A DNA stretch of 32,766 nucleotides from an uncultured Sulfitobacter sp. (GTDB lineage: Bacteria > Pseudomonadota > Alphaproteobacteria > Rhodobacterales > Rhodobacteraceae), in NCBI GenBank assembly GCA_938003685.1, contig CALKXT010000136.1, positions 1 to 32,766 of the forward strand, written 5' to 3'. Below, piece by piece: positions 17,351-25,986 of the stretch. The notes under the pieces were generated by a model. It was given only the letters and a program-made list of their open reading frames with translations, searched no databases and was not told the origin of the DNA. The translations under genes were made by a program, and so were the position numbers. Position 1 is the stretch's first letter, and each line of letters opens with the position of its first letter.

Positions 17351-19804
17351 TTAGTATCCAATGCGCCAGTGTGGTTTATCCGAAGGCGCAGGCGTGATTT
17401 GAGCCAATCCTGATTGCTCCATGAGGCGTTCAGCTTCTTGTGCGAGTAGGTGTTCTTCTGCCGCACCTTTAATCGGCACGCGGCCCATTTCTAGGAACAG
17501 AGGCGCGGAAAGCGGCGAAACCCGAGACAGCTTTTGATGATCAATTCGACCTTCAACGCGCGCGATCATTTCCTCAATGCGGCCAAAGTCGACCAACCCG
17601 CGCAAGGCCTCTTCGCGGGTGATGTCCAGCATCAGATGATCCGGGTCATAGCGATGCAGCGTGTCATACAGGATATCAGAGCTGAATGTCGCTTGGCGGC
17701 CCGATTTGCGGGCTTGGGGCAGGTTGCGTTCGATCAATCCAGCAATGGTCGCACTGGCGCGAAAGGTGCGTTTCATGACCGCGTTGCCCGCCAGCCATGT
17801 CTCCAAGCCGTTTTGCAGGGCCGTAAGATCAAATAACGGCTCAGGGTCTTCAAGCGGGTTCAGACCCCAAATCAAGGTGGCATAATCAGTTGCGACAAAG
17901 CCCAGTGGATTGAGGCCCAATTCTTCCATTCGTTTGGTGAGCAACAAGCCCAGTGTTTGCATCCCATTGCGCCCAGCAAAGCCATAAATCACGGTCTGTT
18001 CGCGACCATCATGGCGGAAACTCTCAATCAATAGGCGACCGGGTTGGGGCAATTGACTGGCCTCGCGTTGCAGGTGCAGCCACTGGGCTGTGTGTGCCGG
18101 CAATTCTGGCCATGTGTCTTGGGTAAACATGCGCTGCACGCGGGCGCTAAGCTGTGTGGACGTGGCAAATTTGGTGCCCATGAAGGTTGCGATTTTGGGT
18201 TTTTTGGCACCATCACGACTGACTTCGACCGTCATTTCGTGCAGACCTTCGTATTTTACGATTTGCCCACCAATCAGAAAGGTATCGCCGGGGGTCAGGG
18301 TTGCTGCGAACCCTTCTTCAATCTCGCCCAGTGGTTTGCCGCCGCGATTGCGCCGCATCCGCACTTTGAGCGTATCGGTGTCTTGAATGGTGCCGATGTT
18401 CATCCGAATACGCTGTGCCGCGCGGGGGTCACGTAATTGCCACAGGCCGTCAGGGTGCCTGATCAAGCGTTGCCATTTGTCATAGGCACGCAGGGCATAG
18501 CCCCCGGTGGCGCAAAAATCGAGACAGTTGTCAAAGGCGGCGCGCGTCAGCGTGCTATAGGCCCCAGCAGTTTTGAATTCTGAATAGAGATCGTTTTCGT
18601 CAAAGGGTCCGGCGCAGGCTGTGATGAGGATGTGTTGGCACAACACATCGCGTGGCCCAGTCCCGCGTGGTTCGCCGTCAAGTTCACCGGCAAGAACAGC
18701 CTCAAGCGCGGCAACACATTCGACCACTTCAAAGCGGTTCGCCGGGACCAACAGTGCCTTGGATGGGGCATTATAGCGATGGTTCGCGCGGCCAATACGT
18801 TGCACCAAGCGTTTGACGTTTTTGGGCGCACCGATTTGGATGACCAAATCGACGTCACCCCAATCAATGCCCAAATCCAGGCTGCCTGTGCAGACAATCG
18901 CGCGGAGTTCGCCGCGCACCATTGCCCCTTCAACCCGGGCACGTTGGTCGCGATCCAGGCTGCCGTGATGGATGCCGAGGGGGAGACTGTCGTCATTGGC
19001 GAGCCAAAGATTGTGAAAGAAAATCTCAGCCTGCGCGCGGGTGTTGTGAAAGATAAGCGTGGTGTTGTGCTGTTTGATCTGTTCCAGCACAGCGGGAATG
19101 GCATAGGCCGCGCCGCCGCCTGACCATGGGGGTGGCGCATCTGTGGTGAGCATTTGGATATCAGGTGCGGGGCCGGGATCAGCCAACAGGATTTCACACG
19201 GGTCAGGATGGCGCGCCATGAGATGTGCAATGGCTTTGGGATCATCGACCGTTGCCGACAGACCCACACGTTTGAGGTTCGGGCATATCGTATGTAACCG
19301 TGCCAAGGCGAGCATCATCTGATCACCACGCTTAGATTCAGCAAGTGCGTGGATTTCGTCAATTACCACACGTTTGAGACCTTTGAACATGCGTGGGGCG
19401 TCTTCGTAACTGACCAGTAAGGCAAGGCTTTCGGGGGTTGTTAGGAAAATATGTGGCGGATCGGCCCGTTGGCGTTTGCGCCGGCTTTGGGGGGTGTCGC
19501 CTGTACGTTCATCAATGGTGATGGGCAGGTTCATTTCTTCAACCGGGGACGTCAGGTTGCGTTTGATATCCGCGGCAAGTGCTTTGAGCGGTGAAATATA
19601 AAGCGTATGCATGCCTTCGTGTTGGCCGTCCGCAAGGTCGATCAAGGTCGGCAGAAAACCGGACAAAGTTTTGCCGCCGCCCGTGGGTGCGATGAGCAGC
19701 AGGGCAGGTGCATCCGCACGGTCCAACATCATCTGTTGATGGGGGTGGATGGACCAGCCTTTGGTTGCGAACCAATCGGTGAATTTAGGGGGCAGGGCGT
19801 TCAT
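17351..19804 (-). CDS. ligase-associated DEXH-box helicase (Lhr type)
   Basis: An 817-residue superfamily-2 helicase. Motifs are Walker A APTGGGKT (39-46), SPLKALAADI, TTPESLALL, Walker B DEIH (149-152), GLSATV (182-187), the GTGSLDLGIDW-like motif V, and QRIGRANHR (335-343). A long Lhr-core C-terminal region follows (GEIEEGFAATLTPGDTFLIGGQIV). The family is annotated as ligase-associated DNA damage response DEXH-box helicase, normally grouped with an ATP-dependent DNA ligase, an exonuclease-like protein and PdeM. Only PdeM is adjacent here. The DNA between this gene and the next upstream gene contains a GC-rich palindrome. Confidence 0.94.
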   Translation of the reverse strand: MNALPPKFTDWFATKGWSIHPHQQMMLDRADAPALLLIAPTGGGKTLSGFLPTLIDLADGQHEGMHTLYISPLKALAADIKRNLTSPVEEMNLPITIDERTGDTPQSRRKRQRADPPHIFLTTPESLALLVSYEDAPRMFKGLKRVVIDEIHALAESKRGDQMMLALARLHTICPNLKRVGLSATVDDPKAIAHLMARHPDPCEILLADPGPAPDIQMLTTDAPPPWSGGGAAYAIPAVLEQIKQHNTTLIFHNTRAQAEIFFHNLWLANDDSLPLGIHHGSLDRDQRARVEGAMVRGELRAIVCTGSLDLGIDWGDVDLVIQIGAPKNVKRLVQRIGRANHRYNAPSKALLVPANRFEVVECVAALEAVLAGELDGEPRGTGPRDVLCQHILITACAGPFDENDLYSEFKTAGAYSTLTRAAFDNCLDFCATGGYALRAYDKWQRLIRHPDGLWQLRDPRAAQRIRMNIGTIQDTDTLKVRMRRNRGGKPLGEIEEGFAATLTPGDTFLIGGQIVKYEGLHEMTVEVSRDGAKKPKIATFMGTKFATSTQLSARVQRMFTQDTWPELPAHTAQWLHLQREASQLPQPGRLLIESFRHDGREQTVIYGFAGRNGMQTLGLLLTKRMEELGLNPLGFVATDYATLIWGLNPLEDPEPLFDLTALQNGLETWLAGNAVMKRTFRASATIAGLIERNLPQARKSGRQATFSSDILYDTLHRYDPDHLMLDITREEALRGLVDFGRIEEMIARVEGRIDHQKLSRVSPLSAPLFLEMGRVPIKGAAEEHLLAQEAERLMEQSGLAQITPAPSDKPHWRIGY

Positions 19805-19829
19805 GTCGCACTATGTAGCATTGGGTGGA

Positions 19830-19855
19830 CCGGGGGCCAGCCCCCAAACCCCCGG
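19830..19855. repeat. GC-rich palindrome with TATATTTGAAGAAC tail (dispersed-repeat type)
   Basis: CCGGGGG (19830-19836) pairs perfectly with CCCCCGG (19849-19855); an inner GGGGG/CCCCC pairing (19832-19836 with 19841-19845) offers a competing fold. It is followed on the plus strand by TATATTTGAAGAACAATGAAG. I recall very similar elements, a C/G block then GGTATTT or GATATTT then a GAAG-rich tail, scattered through intergenic DNA of Rhodobacterales. It lies between the helicase start and the dehydrogenase stop and may act as a terminator for the latter, though no clear T-run follows on the minus strand. Confidence 0.6.
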
Positions 19856-19876
19856 TATATTTGAAGAACAATGAAG

Positions 19877-20662
19877 TTAGTTGCGCGGCTTTAATGCGGC
19901 AATGTGTGTTTGTATGGTTTTTGGTAGCGTCAGATCAGCGTCGCGGGGGGCGGCATCTAGGGCGCTTTCAACGTCTTTGACAAGGATACCGATGGTATTA
20001 TCACTGCTGTGACCATCGCGGGCAAATTCGATGTCATTAAACCCAGAGGCAAGCCAGTTTTGCCCTGAAGAGGTTGCGATGAGGTTCAGCAGTTTCTTTT
20101 CGTCGAGCCCGGCATCATCAGCCCAATCCAAAACCATCCGAGTCATTGCGGTGTGAGATGCTGCCAGCAAGTTGTTCAGCACCTTTGCCTGCATGCCGTT
20201 GCCAAAATTACCCATTTGATGAAAGTGTTGGCCCATTGCATCAAACATTGGTTGTGCTGCGTCTAGGTCGGTCTCGTCACCGCCTAGCATAAACGACAGC
20301 CGGGCTTCTTGTGCGGCAATTTGAGCGCCGGACATTGGGGCGTCGATCAGGGTGATATGTTCAGGGATCCGCGCCCGCAGATCACGCACATAGCGCGGGG
20401 ACAGCGTGGAACAGATGATGATACGGCGTAGTTTTGGGGCCGAGATAAAGGCTTGCGCGCCAAAAAGAACATCATCCGTTTGCGTGATGTCACGGACGAC
20501 AGTGATCAGTGTTTCCACTTTATTTTTGCAGGTTAAATGATCGTTGGTGATGTGAGGTTCATCTTTGGGAACAACGTCAAATCCTTGTGCGTTGAACCCG
20601 GCATTGCGCAGGGCGGTCAACATGGGCCCCCCCATCCGACCGCATCCTGCCAAAACGATCAT
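19877..20662 (-). CDS. beta-hydroxyacid dehydrogenase-like NAD(P)-binding protein
   Basis: A 261-residue protein of the 3-hydroxyisobutyrate / 6-phosphogluconate dehydrogenase-like family. The Rossmann start MIVLAGCGRMGGPM carries the GxGxMG motif. DAPMSGA (108-114) is the substrate loop, and Lys160 with Asn164 in KVLNNLLAASH are the expected catalytic residues. The substrate cannot be deduced. I start at ATG 20662, whose last three bases overlap the TGA of the AAA+ ATPase gene (ATGA); an upstream start at 20701 would overlap that gene by 43 bases and add a non-homologous leader. This coupling makes it the last gene of the pilus motor operon. Why a metabolic dehydrogenase is coupled to a pilus-locus ATPase is unknown. 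Confidence 0.88.
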   Translation of the reverse strand: MIVLAGCGRMGGPMLTALRNAGFNAQGFDVVPKDEPHITNDHLTCKNKVETLITVVRDITQTDDVLFGAQAFISAPKLRRIIICSTLSPRYVRDLRARIPEHITLIDAPMSGAQIAAQEARLSFMLGGDETDLDAAQPMFDAMGQHFHQMGNFGNGMQAKVLNNLLAASHTAMTRMVLDWADDAGLDEKKLLNLIATSSGQNWLASGFNDIEFARDGHSSDNTIGILVKDVESALDAAPRDADLTLPKTIQTHIAALKPRN

Positions 20663-21966
20663 CTTACAATTACTTCTTCGCGCACAAACATGTTTGCCCA
20701 TGCCCTGTCGACCAAAGCCGGGGACATTTGATAAGGTATGCCTTCAAATTCGCAAATCGCGATCATTTGGTCGATCAGAAATATCGGTTGATAGTTGGCA
20801 TAGACGTTATCGATCGTGGGGTATTTGACCTTGAGTAGGTGCACCAATGTCGCCTCATCCAGTGCCATGCCCTTTTTACGGGCAACCATGGCAAAAATCT
20901 TGAGGAAGTTTTCTTGATTAGGCCCATCGATTTTGATTTTAAAGAAGATACGGCGCAGGGCAGCGGTATCGAAAATCTCATTTGGGTGGAAGTTGGTAGA
21001 GAAGATGACCAAGGTATCAAAGGGCACCTCGAATTTTTCACCCGATTGTAGAGCGAGGATATCTTTGCTTTCTTCAAGCGGGACAATCCAACGGTTGACG
21101 ATACTTTGGGGTGGTTCTTTTTGGCGGCCAAGGTCATCTACGATGAAAATGCCGCCAGTTGATTTTAACTGCAACGGTGCTTGATAGGTGCGTGCGGTGG
21201 GGTTGTAGACCAGATCAAGCATGTCGAGCGACAGTTCACCACCTGTAATCACAGTGGGGCGTTCGCAGCATACATATCGGCTGTCAAAACGGGTTACACG
21301 GCGCAGGGAATTAGGGTCTTGGACATCACTTTCAGCAGCGGAATGTACAATCGGGTCATAGACCGTGATCACCTGTGATGCATATTCAATGGCACGCGGC
21401 ACATAAACTTTGTCGCCCAAGGCGTCTCGTATCCCATTAGAAATACTGGATTTCCCGTTTCCGGGTGGTCCGTACATCAGAATGGATCGCCCCGCAGAAA
21501 CCGCAGGGCCAAGGTGATCAAGCAAGCTGTCAGGCAATACCAGATGCCCCATGGCACCTGTCAATTGTTCTCGGCTGATTTGCAGGTTGCGTACCGATTG
21601 ACGTTTGACCTGTTCGCGGTAGACATCAAGCGGCACTGGCATCGGACCGAAATACTCGGACTGCTGCAGGGCATCGAGCGCACGTGCTTTGCCTGCATCG
21701 GTCAACTGATAGCCCATTTCATTGCCGTTTTGCGCGTTAAGCGTGCCTGTTGCCTCAAGCAGGCGTTGTTCGCGCGCCATGTCGACCAATTCTTGGGTCA
21801 CCGGGATTGGCAAGCACACCGCGCGGGACAATTCGCTGACCATATCGACGTTTTGACGAAAGATCGTCTTGAGTAAGATATCCCGCATCATCACGATGGG
21901 TAGCTTCATGTCCTCCAGACGCTTAGGCGGTGGGGGGGCCATGACATTGGACGTTTGCATGTTCAT
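20659..21966 (-). CDS. AAA+ ATPase at the end of the tad cluster
   Basis: A 435-residue ATPase. After a Pro-rich N terminus comes a winged-helix-like region (about 20-100, LPIVMMRDILLKTIFRQNVDMVSELSRAVCLP). Then the AAA core follows: Walker A GPPGNGKS (166-173), Walker B IFIVDD (273-278), sensor 1 STN (323-325) and the ALRRIFFKI arginine region (338-339). The start at ATG 21966 has AGGAGT six bases upstream; frame sequence upstream of this lacks a ribosome site. It is 69 bp downstream of the prepilin peptidase and overlaps the dehydrogenase start. It is not the secretion ATPase (CpaF is separate). I recall similar uncharacterised ATPases beside tad genes in alphaproteobacteria; a chaperone or remodelling role is only inference. 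Confidence 0.85.
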   Translation of the reverse strand: MNMQTSNVMAPPPPKRLEDMKLPIVMMRDILLKTIFRQNVDMVSELSRAVCLPIPVTQELVDMAREQRLLEATGTLNAQNGNEMGYQLTDAGKARALDALQQSEYFGPMPVPLDVYREQVKRQSVRNLQISREQLTGAMGHLVLPDSLLDHLGPAVSAGRSILMYGPPGNGKSSISNGIRDALGDKVYVPRAIEYASQVITVYDPIVHSAAESDVQDPNSLRRVTRFDSRYVCCERPTVITGGELSLDMLDLVYNPTARTYQAPLQLKSTGGIFIVDDLGRQKEPPQSIVNRWIVPLEESKDILALQSGEKFEVPFDTLVIFSTNFHPNEIFDTAALRRIFFKIKIDGPNQENFLKIFAMVARKKGMALDEATLVHLLKVKYPTIDNVYANYQPIFLIDQMIAICEFEGIPYQMSPALVDRAWANMFVREEVIVR

Positions 21967-22035
21967 AACGACACTCCTGAAACAGGGCGGTAGGCAGCGC
22001 AAATTTTGCACCAGAAGGGCTGAAGATGGTGTGAA

Positions 22036-22530
22036 TTAAGCACCATATAATGCACCTAAGATGAGATAGGCTGCCAAAGTTGGGCCAAGCGCGAGACCCA
22101 TCGGGAATTTCTTGACCTTCGTCCAACTGACCCAATGAGGGGCCAGACGGCGCAAAGGTGTATATTTCGCCACGCGATGTGCAACAAAGGCGGCCAAAAG
22201 AATGACCATGAACAGCATCATCAGCAGCCGCAGATCGCCCAATGCAATGTAAGGCGCCCCAGCGGCGAGAAATTTGGAATCACCCGCGCCCATGACGCCA
22301 ACGGCATTCAGGATCACACCAACTACCAAGACAACAACAAGGCCCAAAAGCCGCCACAGATAAGTGTCAAAGGGCAAGACAAACAAGCCAATAACAATGA
22401 ACACCAAAGCTAATGCGATAACCGCCTGATTGGTGATCTTCATCTGCGCCAGATCGGTATATGCGACATACAAACAGATCGGCAGCACAAAAGGTAGAAA
22501 CCACAATGCGGATGTGGCGGTAATGGTCAT
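22036..22530 (-). CDS. tadV: TadV/CpaA, Flp prepilin peptidase
   Basis: A 164-residue polytopic membrane aspartyl protease of the A24 type. The two catalytic aspartates are visible: Asp26 in YTDLAQMKITN and Asp84 in GVMGAGDSKFLAAG (the GxGD motif). Four or more hydrophobic helices are present, and it lacks the methyltransferase half of PilD, as is usual for Tad systems. It processes the Flp-type prepilins at the Gly-Ala site. I start at ATG 22530, four bases after the TPR lipoprotein stop; the longer frame would overlap that gene. Clear ribosome site is lacking, consistent with coupling. Confidence 0.92.
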   Translation of the reverse strand: MTITATSALWFLPFVLPICLYVAYTDLAQMKITNQAVIALALVFIVIGLFVLPFDTYLWRLLGLVVVLVVGVILNAVGVMGAGDSKFLAAGAPYIALGDLRLLMMLFMVILLAAFVAHRVAKYTPLRRLAPHWVSWTKVKKFPMGLALGPTLAAYLILGALYGA

Positions 22531-22534
22531 CGCG

Positions 22535-23389
22535 TTACCCGTTGTTTTCAAGGGCGCGCAGGGATCGCACAGCCGCTTCAAAGTACTGAGGGTGGGTGTC
22601 TATCGCTTCTTGCAACAGGCCCTTACCGGTTTGAACGTCACCTTGTTTGATCGCTGACAATGCCATGGTGTGCAACAATTGCGCGCGCTCTGATTGATCC
22701 ATTGGGATCACGGGTAGTGTATAATCACGCTGCGCCGCACGGGCGAGAACGAGGTTGTTCTTGGCGGTGAACAGTGAGGGATCTTGACGGATCGCATCCG
22801 AAAACAGCCGTTCTGCGTTTTTATAATCACCGCGTGTCAGTTTGGAATAACCCCAGTTGTTCATCACTGAGGCAGGGGTTGTGGTAAGGCCAACGGCAGT
22901 TTCATAGAAGCTATCGGACTTTTTCCATTCTTTCTTGCTGTCTGCAATCAGCGCAGCAAGGCGGTAGCGTTTGAAAGTCTCATGCGTGGGCGGCACTGAC
23001 TTTAGCACTGTTTCCGCCTTTGCCCAGTCACCTGAGCGGATCAAAGCATCAGCATGCTCGACGCGGTCATTATTCGTGGTCTCGGGCATTTTTGTGACTT
23101 TGCCCCATTCGATCGCCCCTTCAGTATTGCGCTTGGCACGGATAAGGGACGACGCAAGACCGCGTTGATGATCAATGCGTGTGGGGTCTTCTTTGGTGGC
23201 ACGTGAGAAATAGGCGACCGCTTCATTGGGGTCAGCCACTGTCAGCATCACATCTGAAAGGTTGGTTTCGTCCACAACATTGACGTCCTTAAAGGCACGT
23301 TCAACGGTAGCGTTCGCGTCTTTTTGACCGCAGCCTGCAACGGCGGCAACACCTGCAATACAGGTGGCAAATAGAATAGGGTGGCGCAT
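22535..23389 (-). CDS. TPR lipoprotein of the tad operon (second TadD-like)
   Basis: A 284-residue lipoprotein (lipobox VAGC, Cys20) built of tetratricopeptide-like repeats, for example WAKAETVLKSVPPTHETFKRYRLAALIAD and NWGYSKLTRGDYKNAERLFSDAIRQDPSLF. AGGA lies seven bases before ATG 23389, which decides the start against a longer frame. It is placed directly after tadD and before tadV. TadD-type proteins act as pilotins or assembly scaffolds for the secretin; a second TPR lipoprotein might share or extend this role. It is not a simple duplication: apart from the repeat pattern it differs from TadD in length and sequence. Confidence 0.88.
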   Translation of the reverse strand: MRHPILFATCIAGVAAVAGCGQKDANATVERAFKDVNVVDETNLSDVMLTVADPNEAVAYFSRATKEDPTRIDHQRGLASSLIRAKRNTEGAIEWGKVTKMPETTNNDRVEHADALIRSGDWAKAETVLKSVPPTHETFKRYRLAALIADSKKEWKKSDSFYETAVGLTTTPASVMNNWGYSKLTRGDYKNAERLFSDAIRQDPSLFTAKNNLVLARAAQRDYTLPVIPMDQSERAQLLHTMALSAIKQGDVQTGKGLLQEAIDTHPQYFEAAVRSLRALENNG

Positions 23390-23431
23390 TTTTGCGTCCT
23401 TTTTACTGCTCTGCCTCGATATCAGTGTCAT

Positions 23432-24010
23432 TCACAGCGGGGAGCCGATTACGTAATCCCCAGAACCGCGACGCACCAATTTATATTTATTGTCGTCAAG
23501 ATCGTTAATAACAGGATTTTCCAATTTTGCGAGTGCTAAGCGCAGATTGTCACGGATTGCGTCACTTTCGCCATTATCGAGCGCATAGGCCCTGCGAAAT
23601 ATCTGTACCGCCTCAGCGGTTTTGCCGCGTTCCATCAATACAACGCCCAGATTGTTCCAATCCTCAGGCTCTGTTTCGTTCTCTTTTACGGCGCGGCGCA
23701 ACAGGTGTTCTGCTTGGCCCAAACGGCCCAGACCCAGATTTGCACTGCCCAACCCAGATAGAATTTCGGCATCAATGCCTTGATCCAATGCGGCGCGGTT
23801 AAACGATTTGATTGCCAACTCAAATTGTCCTGCGGCCATCAATCGATGACCAACCTCAACCCCGTCTTCGGCCTGCTTGCGTTGGTTAACACCCGGGGCA
23901 AACAGGCCATCGCCACGCGCAGAAAAACCGCCCGGTGAACAGGCGGCAATTCCAAATGTAGATAATAGTGCTATGGCGCAGGTTGCCCTGCGCCAGCGTT
24001 TTGATGTCAT
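23432..24010 (-). CDS. tadD: TadD, TPR lipoprotein
   Basis: A 192-residue lipoprotein with signal and lipobox IAAC (Cys24) and TPR repeats from about residue 45 to 165 (GHRLMAAGQFELAIKSFNRAALDQG; LGSANLGLGRLGQAEHLLRRAVKENE; NNLGVVLMERGKTAEAVQIFRRAYALD). TadD is needed for Tad pilus assembly, probably for secretin placement. Its ATG shares one base with the tadC stop (TAATG), so the two are translationally coupled. The C-terminal 20 residues (NKYKLVRRGSGDYVIGSPL) follow the repeats and are of unknown role. Confidence 0.92.
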   Translation of the reverse strand: MTSKRWRRATCAIALLSTFGIAACSPGGFSARGDGLFAPGVNQRKQAEDGVEVGHRLMAAGQFELAIKSFNRAALDQGIDAEILSGLGSANLGLGRLGQAEHLLRRAVKENETEPEDWNNLGVVLMERGKTAEAVQIFRRAYALDNGESDAIRDNLRLALAKLENPVINDLDDNKYKLVRRGSGDYVIGSPL

Positions 24011-24999
24011 TATTGGCCTGGTCCGCTAATCTTACCCAACTCAGTGATGCCGTGTACCGACGGGCCAACCAGAATGATCAGCAGTGGCGGTACGGTTAAC
24101 ATCATTGTGGCCAAGGTCATCTTGGTTGGCAACTTGTTTGCGGCCTCTTCTGCACGCATCACACGTTTGTCACGCATTTCACCCGCATAAACCCGCAACG
24201 CATCCGAGATTGACGTACCAAAGGCGGCAGATTGTACCAACACGGTCACGAAGGATGACACATCTTGAACACCGCACCGTTCACCCATGTCATTCAGAAC
24301 GGTGGTTTTCTCTTTACCGGCCTTCATTTCATACGCGACAACTTCGAACTCGTCAGCCAATGCTTTGTATGAAGCACGCAATTCGTTTGCGACACGGACA
24401 ATACATTGATCCAAAGACTGACCTGCCTCAACACAGACCAACATCATGTCCAAAGCATCGGGAAATCCGCGTTCGATTTCTTCTTTGCGCATGCCGACAC
24501 GACGGGTGACCCAATATTTGGGTAGGAAATATCCGATGCCACCGGGGCCAACCGTATAGATCATCATCTTTTGGGTGCTCATACCTTCGCCGCCACCCAA
24601 GAAGTTAATATAGACGATACCAGCAACCATCCCGATTAGACCCAAGATCATTTGGGCAAAATAGAACATCCGCACCGCATCGCGTGATTGATAGCCCGCT
24701 TGGCGCAGCAGCAACTGCTTGGCGCTCAACTCAGCGACATCCTCTGGCTCAAGAAATTTGGAAAATTTCTGAAGCTGTTGGTTGCCCTCTGCTTGACGCA
24801 ACTGTTTGTTCGGGTCCGCACCAGAGTTTGGGTTGGCAGAGACACGCTTGAGTTTCGCCAACGGATCTTCAGGCTGGCGCACCATCATGACAACGGTGAT
24901 CGCCACCAAGGCAAGACCAAGGACACCCACGATGATAATCAAGCCCATAGGCCCAAGGATCACACTGATCTGGTTGTTGATTTGAGTTAGAAATTCCAT
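24010..24999 (-). CDS. tadC: TadC, inner-membrane platform protein
   Basis: A 329-residue type II secretion F-domain protein. A first helix at about residues 17-40 (PMGLIIIVGVLGLALVAITVVMMV) is followed by a cytoplasmic part, further helices, and the F-domain core RGFPDALDMMLVCVEAGQSLDQCIVRVANEL ... FVTVLVQSAAFGTSISDALRVYAGEMRDKRVMRAEEAANKLPTKM. A final hydrophobic helix ends the protein. With TadB it forms the membrane platform turned by the CpaF ATPase. AGGAG lies eight bases before the ATG, and tadB ends 12 bp upstream. Confidence 0.95.
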   Translation of the reverse strand: MEFLTQINNQISVILGPMGLIIIVGVLGLALVAITVVMMVRQPEDPLAKLKRVSANPNSGADPNKQLRQAEGNQQLQKFSKFLEPEDVAELSAKQLLLRQAGYQSRDAVRMFYFAQMILGLIGMVAGIVYINFLGGGEGMSTQKMMIYTVGPGGIGYFLPKYWVTRRVGMRKEEIERGFPDALDMMLVCVEAGQSLDQCIVRVANELRASYKALADEFEVVAYEMKAGKEKTTVLNDMGERCGVQDVSSFVTVLVQSAAFGTSISDALRVYAGEMRDKRVMRAEEAANKLPTKMTLATMMLTVPPLLIILVGPSVHGITELGKISGPGQ

Positions 25000-25011
25000 C
25001 TCAACTGCTCC

Positions 25012-25974
25012 TTACACTTTGATGTCGGTGAGAACGCGCATCACCATCAAGTTTGCTGCGAGGAAAATACCAACCGTAAAACAAGCAGGAATAAACATCG
25101 CGTGATCTTTTACCTCATCGTAATAATGTGGATCGGCAACATTGATCACGATCAGCGCAAGGATAGGGAAAGCAGATAGAAATTTGCCCGACCATTTCGC
25201 CTCAGCTGTGATCGCTTTAACACGGCGGAACAGACGGAAACGCGCACGGATCACTTTGGCGAGGCCCGCCAGAATTTCAGCGAGGTTACCACCAGATTGC
25301 TGTTGGATCGTCACAGCCACGGCCAAGAACCGCAAATCCTGCATGTCCAGACGCTCAGCCATGTCTTTCAAGGCTTCGCCAATATCACGGCCATAGGCAC
25401 TTTCATCAGAGATCACGCCAAATTCAGAGGCAAGTGGATCCTGAACTTCTTTGGACACGATAGTAATGGCGTTGTTGAACGGGTGACCCACACGCAAAGA
25501 CCGGACCATCAGTTCTACTGCATCGGGCAGTTGTTCTTCGATCATGCTCATGCGTTTGTTGGCTTTGGATGAAACCCAGAAATACACGCCACCCACACCA
25601 ATACCAACAGCCATCAATGCGCGCACAGCCGGTTCTGTTTCCGTGCCGATCGTCAGCGCCATAAAGGCAAAGGCGGCAAGACCTGCCATGATCATCAACA
25701 ATTGCTTGGGCGAGAATGCGATTGCTGCCTTTTGCGCCTTTTTAGCCAGCAGCGAATACAGCGGAATAGATTTCGCTGACATGTGCTGCTGCATTTCTTT
25801 GCGTAGCTTGTCCAACACCTCTTCGCGTCGGTTGCCTTTTTCAAGCATTTCTAGGCGGCGGTTGACCCGGCTGTTTAGGCTAATGGATTTACCAAAAGCG
25901 ACCAGATAAAGGCCTTCGACCAGCACCAGCACACCGATAAAGATCAGGCCATAGATAATTGGTTCTGCACTCAT
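25012..25974 (-). CDS. tadB: TadB, inner-membrane platform protein
   Basis: A 320-residue type II secretion F-domain protein, partner of TadC. An N-terminal helix (residues 5-27), two central helices (about 82-130), the F-domain with QLPDAVELMVRSLRVGHPFNNAITIVSKEV and FLAVAVTIQQQSGGNLAEILAGLAKVIRARFRLFRRVKAITAEAKWSGK, and two C-terminal helices are visible. AAGGAG is eight bases before ATG 25974, and cpaF ends 12 bp upstream, so the genes are one operon. Confidence 0.95.
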   Translation of the reverse strand: MSAEPIIYGLIFIGVLVLVEGLYLVAFGKSISLNSRVNRRLEMLEKGNRREEVLDKLRKEMQQHMSAKSIPLYSLLAKKAQKAAIAFSPKQLLMIMAGLAAFAFMALTIGTETEPAVRALMAVGIGVGGVYFWVSSKANKRMSMIEEQLPDAVELMVRSLRVGHPFNNAITIVSKEVQDPLASEFGVISDESAYGRDIGEALKDMAERLDMQDLRFLAVAVTIQQQSGGNLAEILAGLAKVIRARFRLFRRVKAITAEAKWSGKFLSAFPILALIVINVADPHYYDEVKDHAMFIPACFTVGIFLAANLMVMRVLTDIKV

Positions 25975-25986
25975 GACAAAATCTCC

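Noticed and set aside
18547-19269. 240-codon frame inside the helicase gene, same strand
   Set aside because: It is an alternative frame of conserved helicase motifs and has no start signal or recognisable domain.
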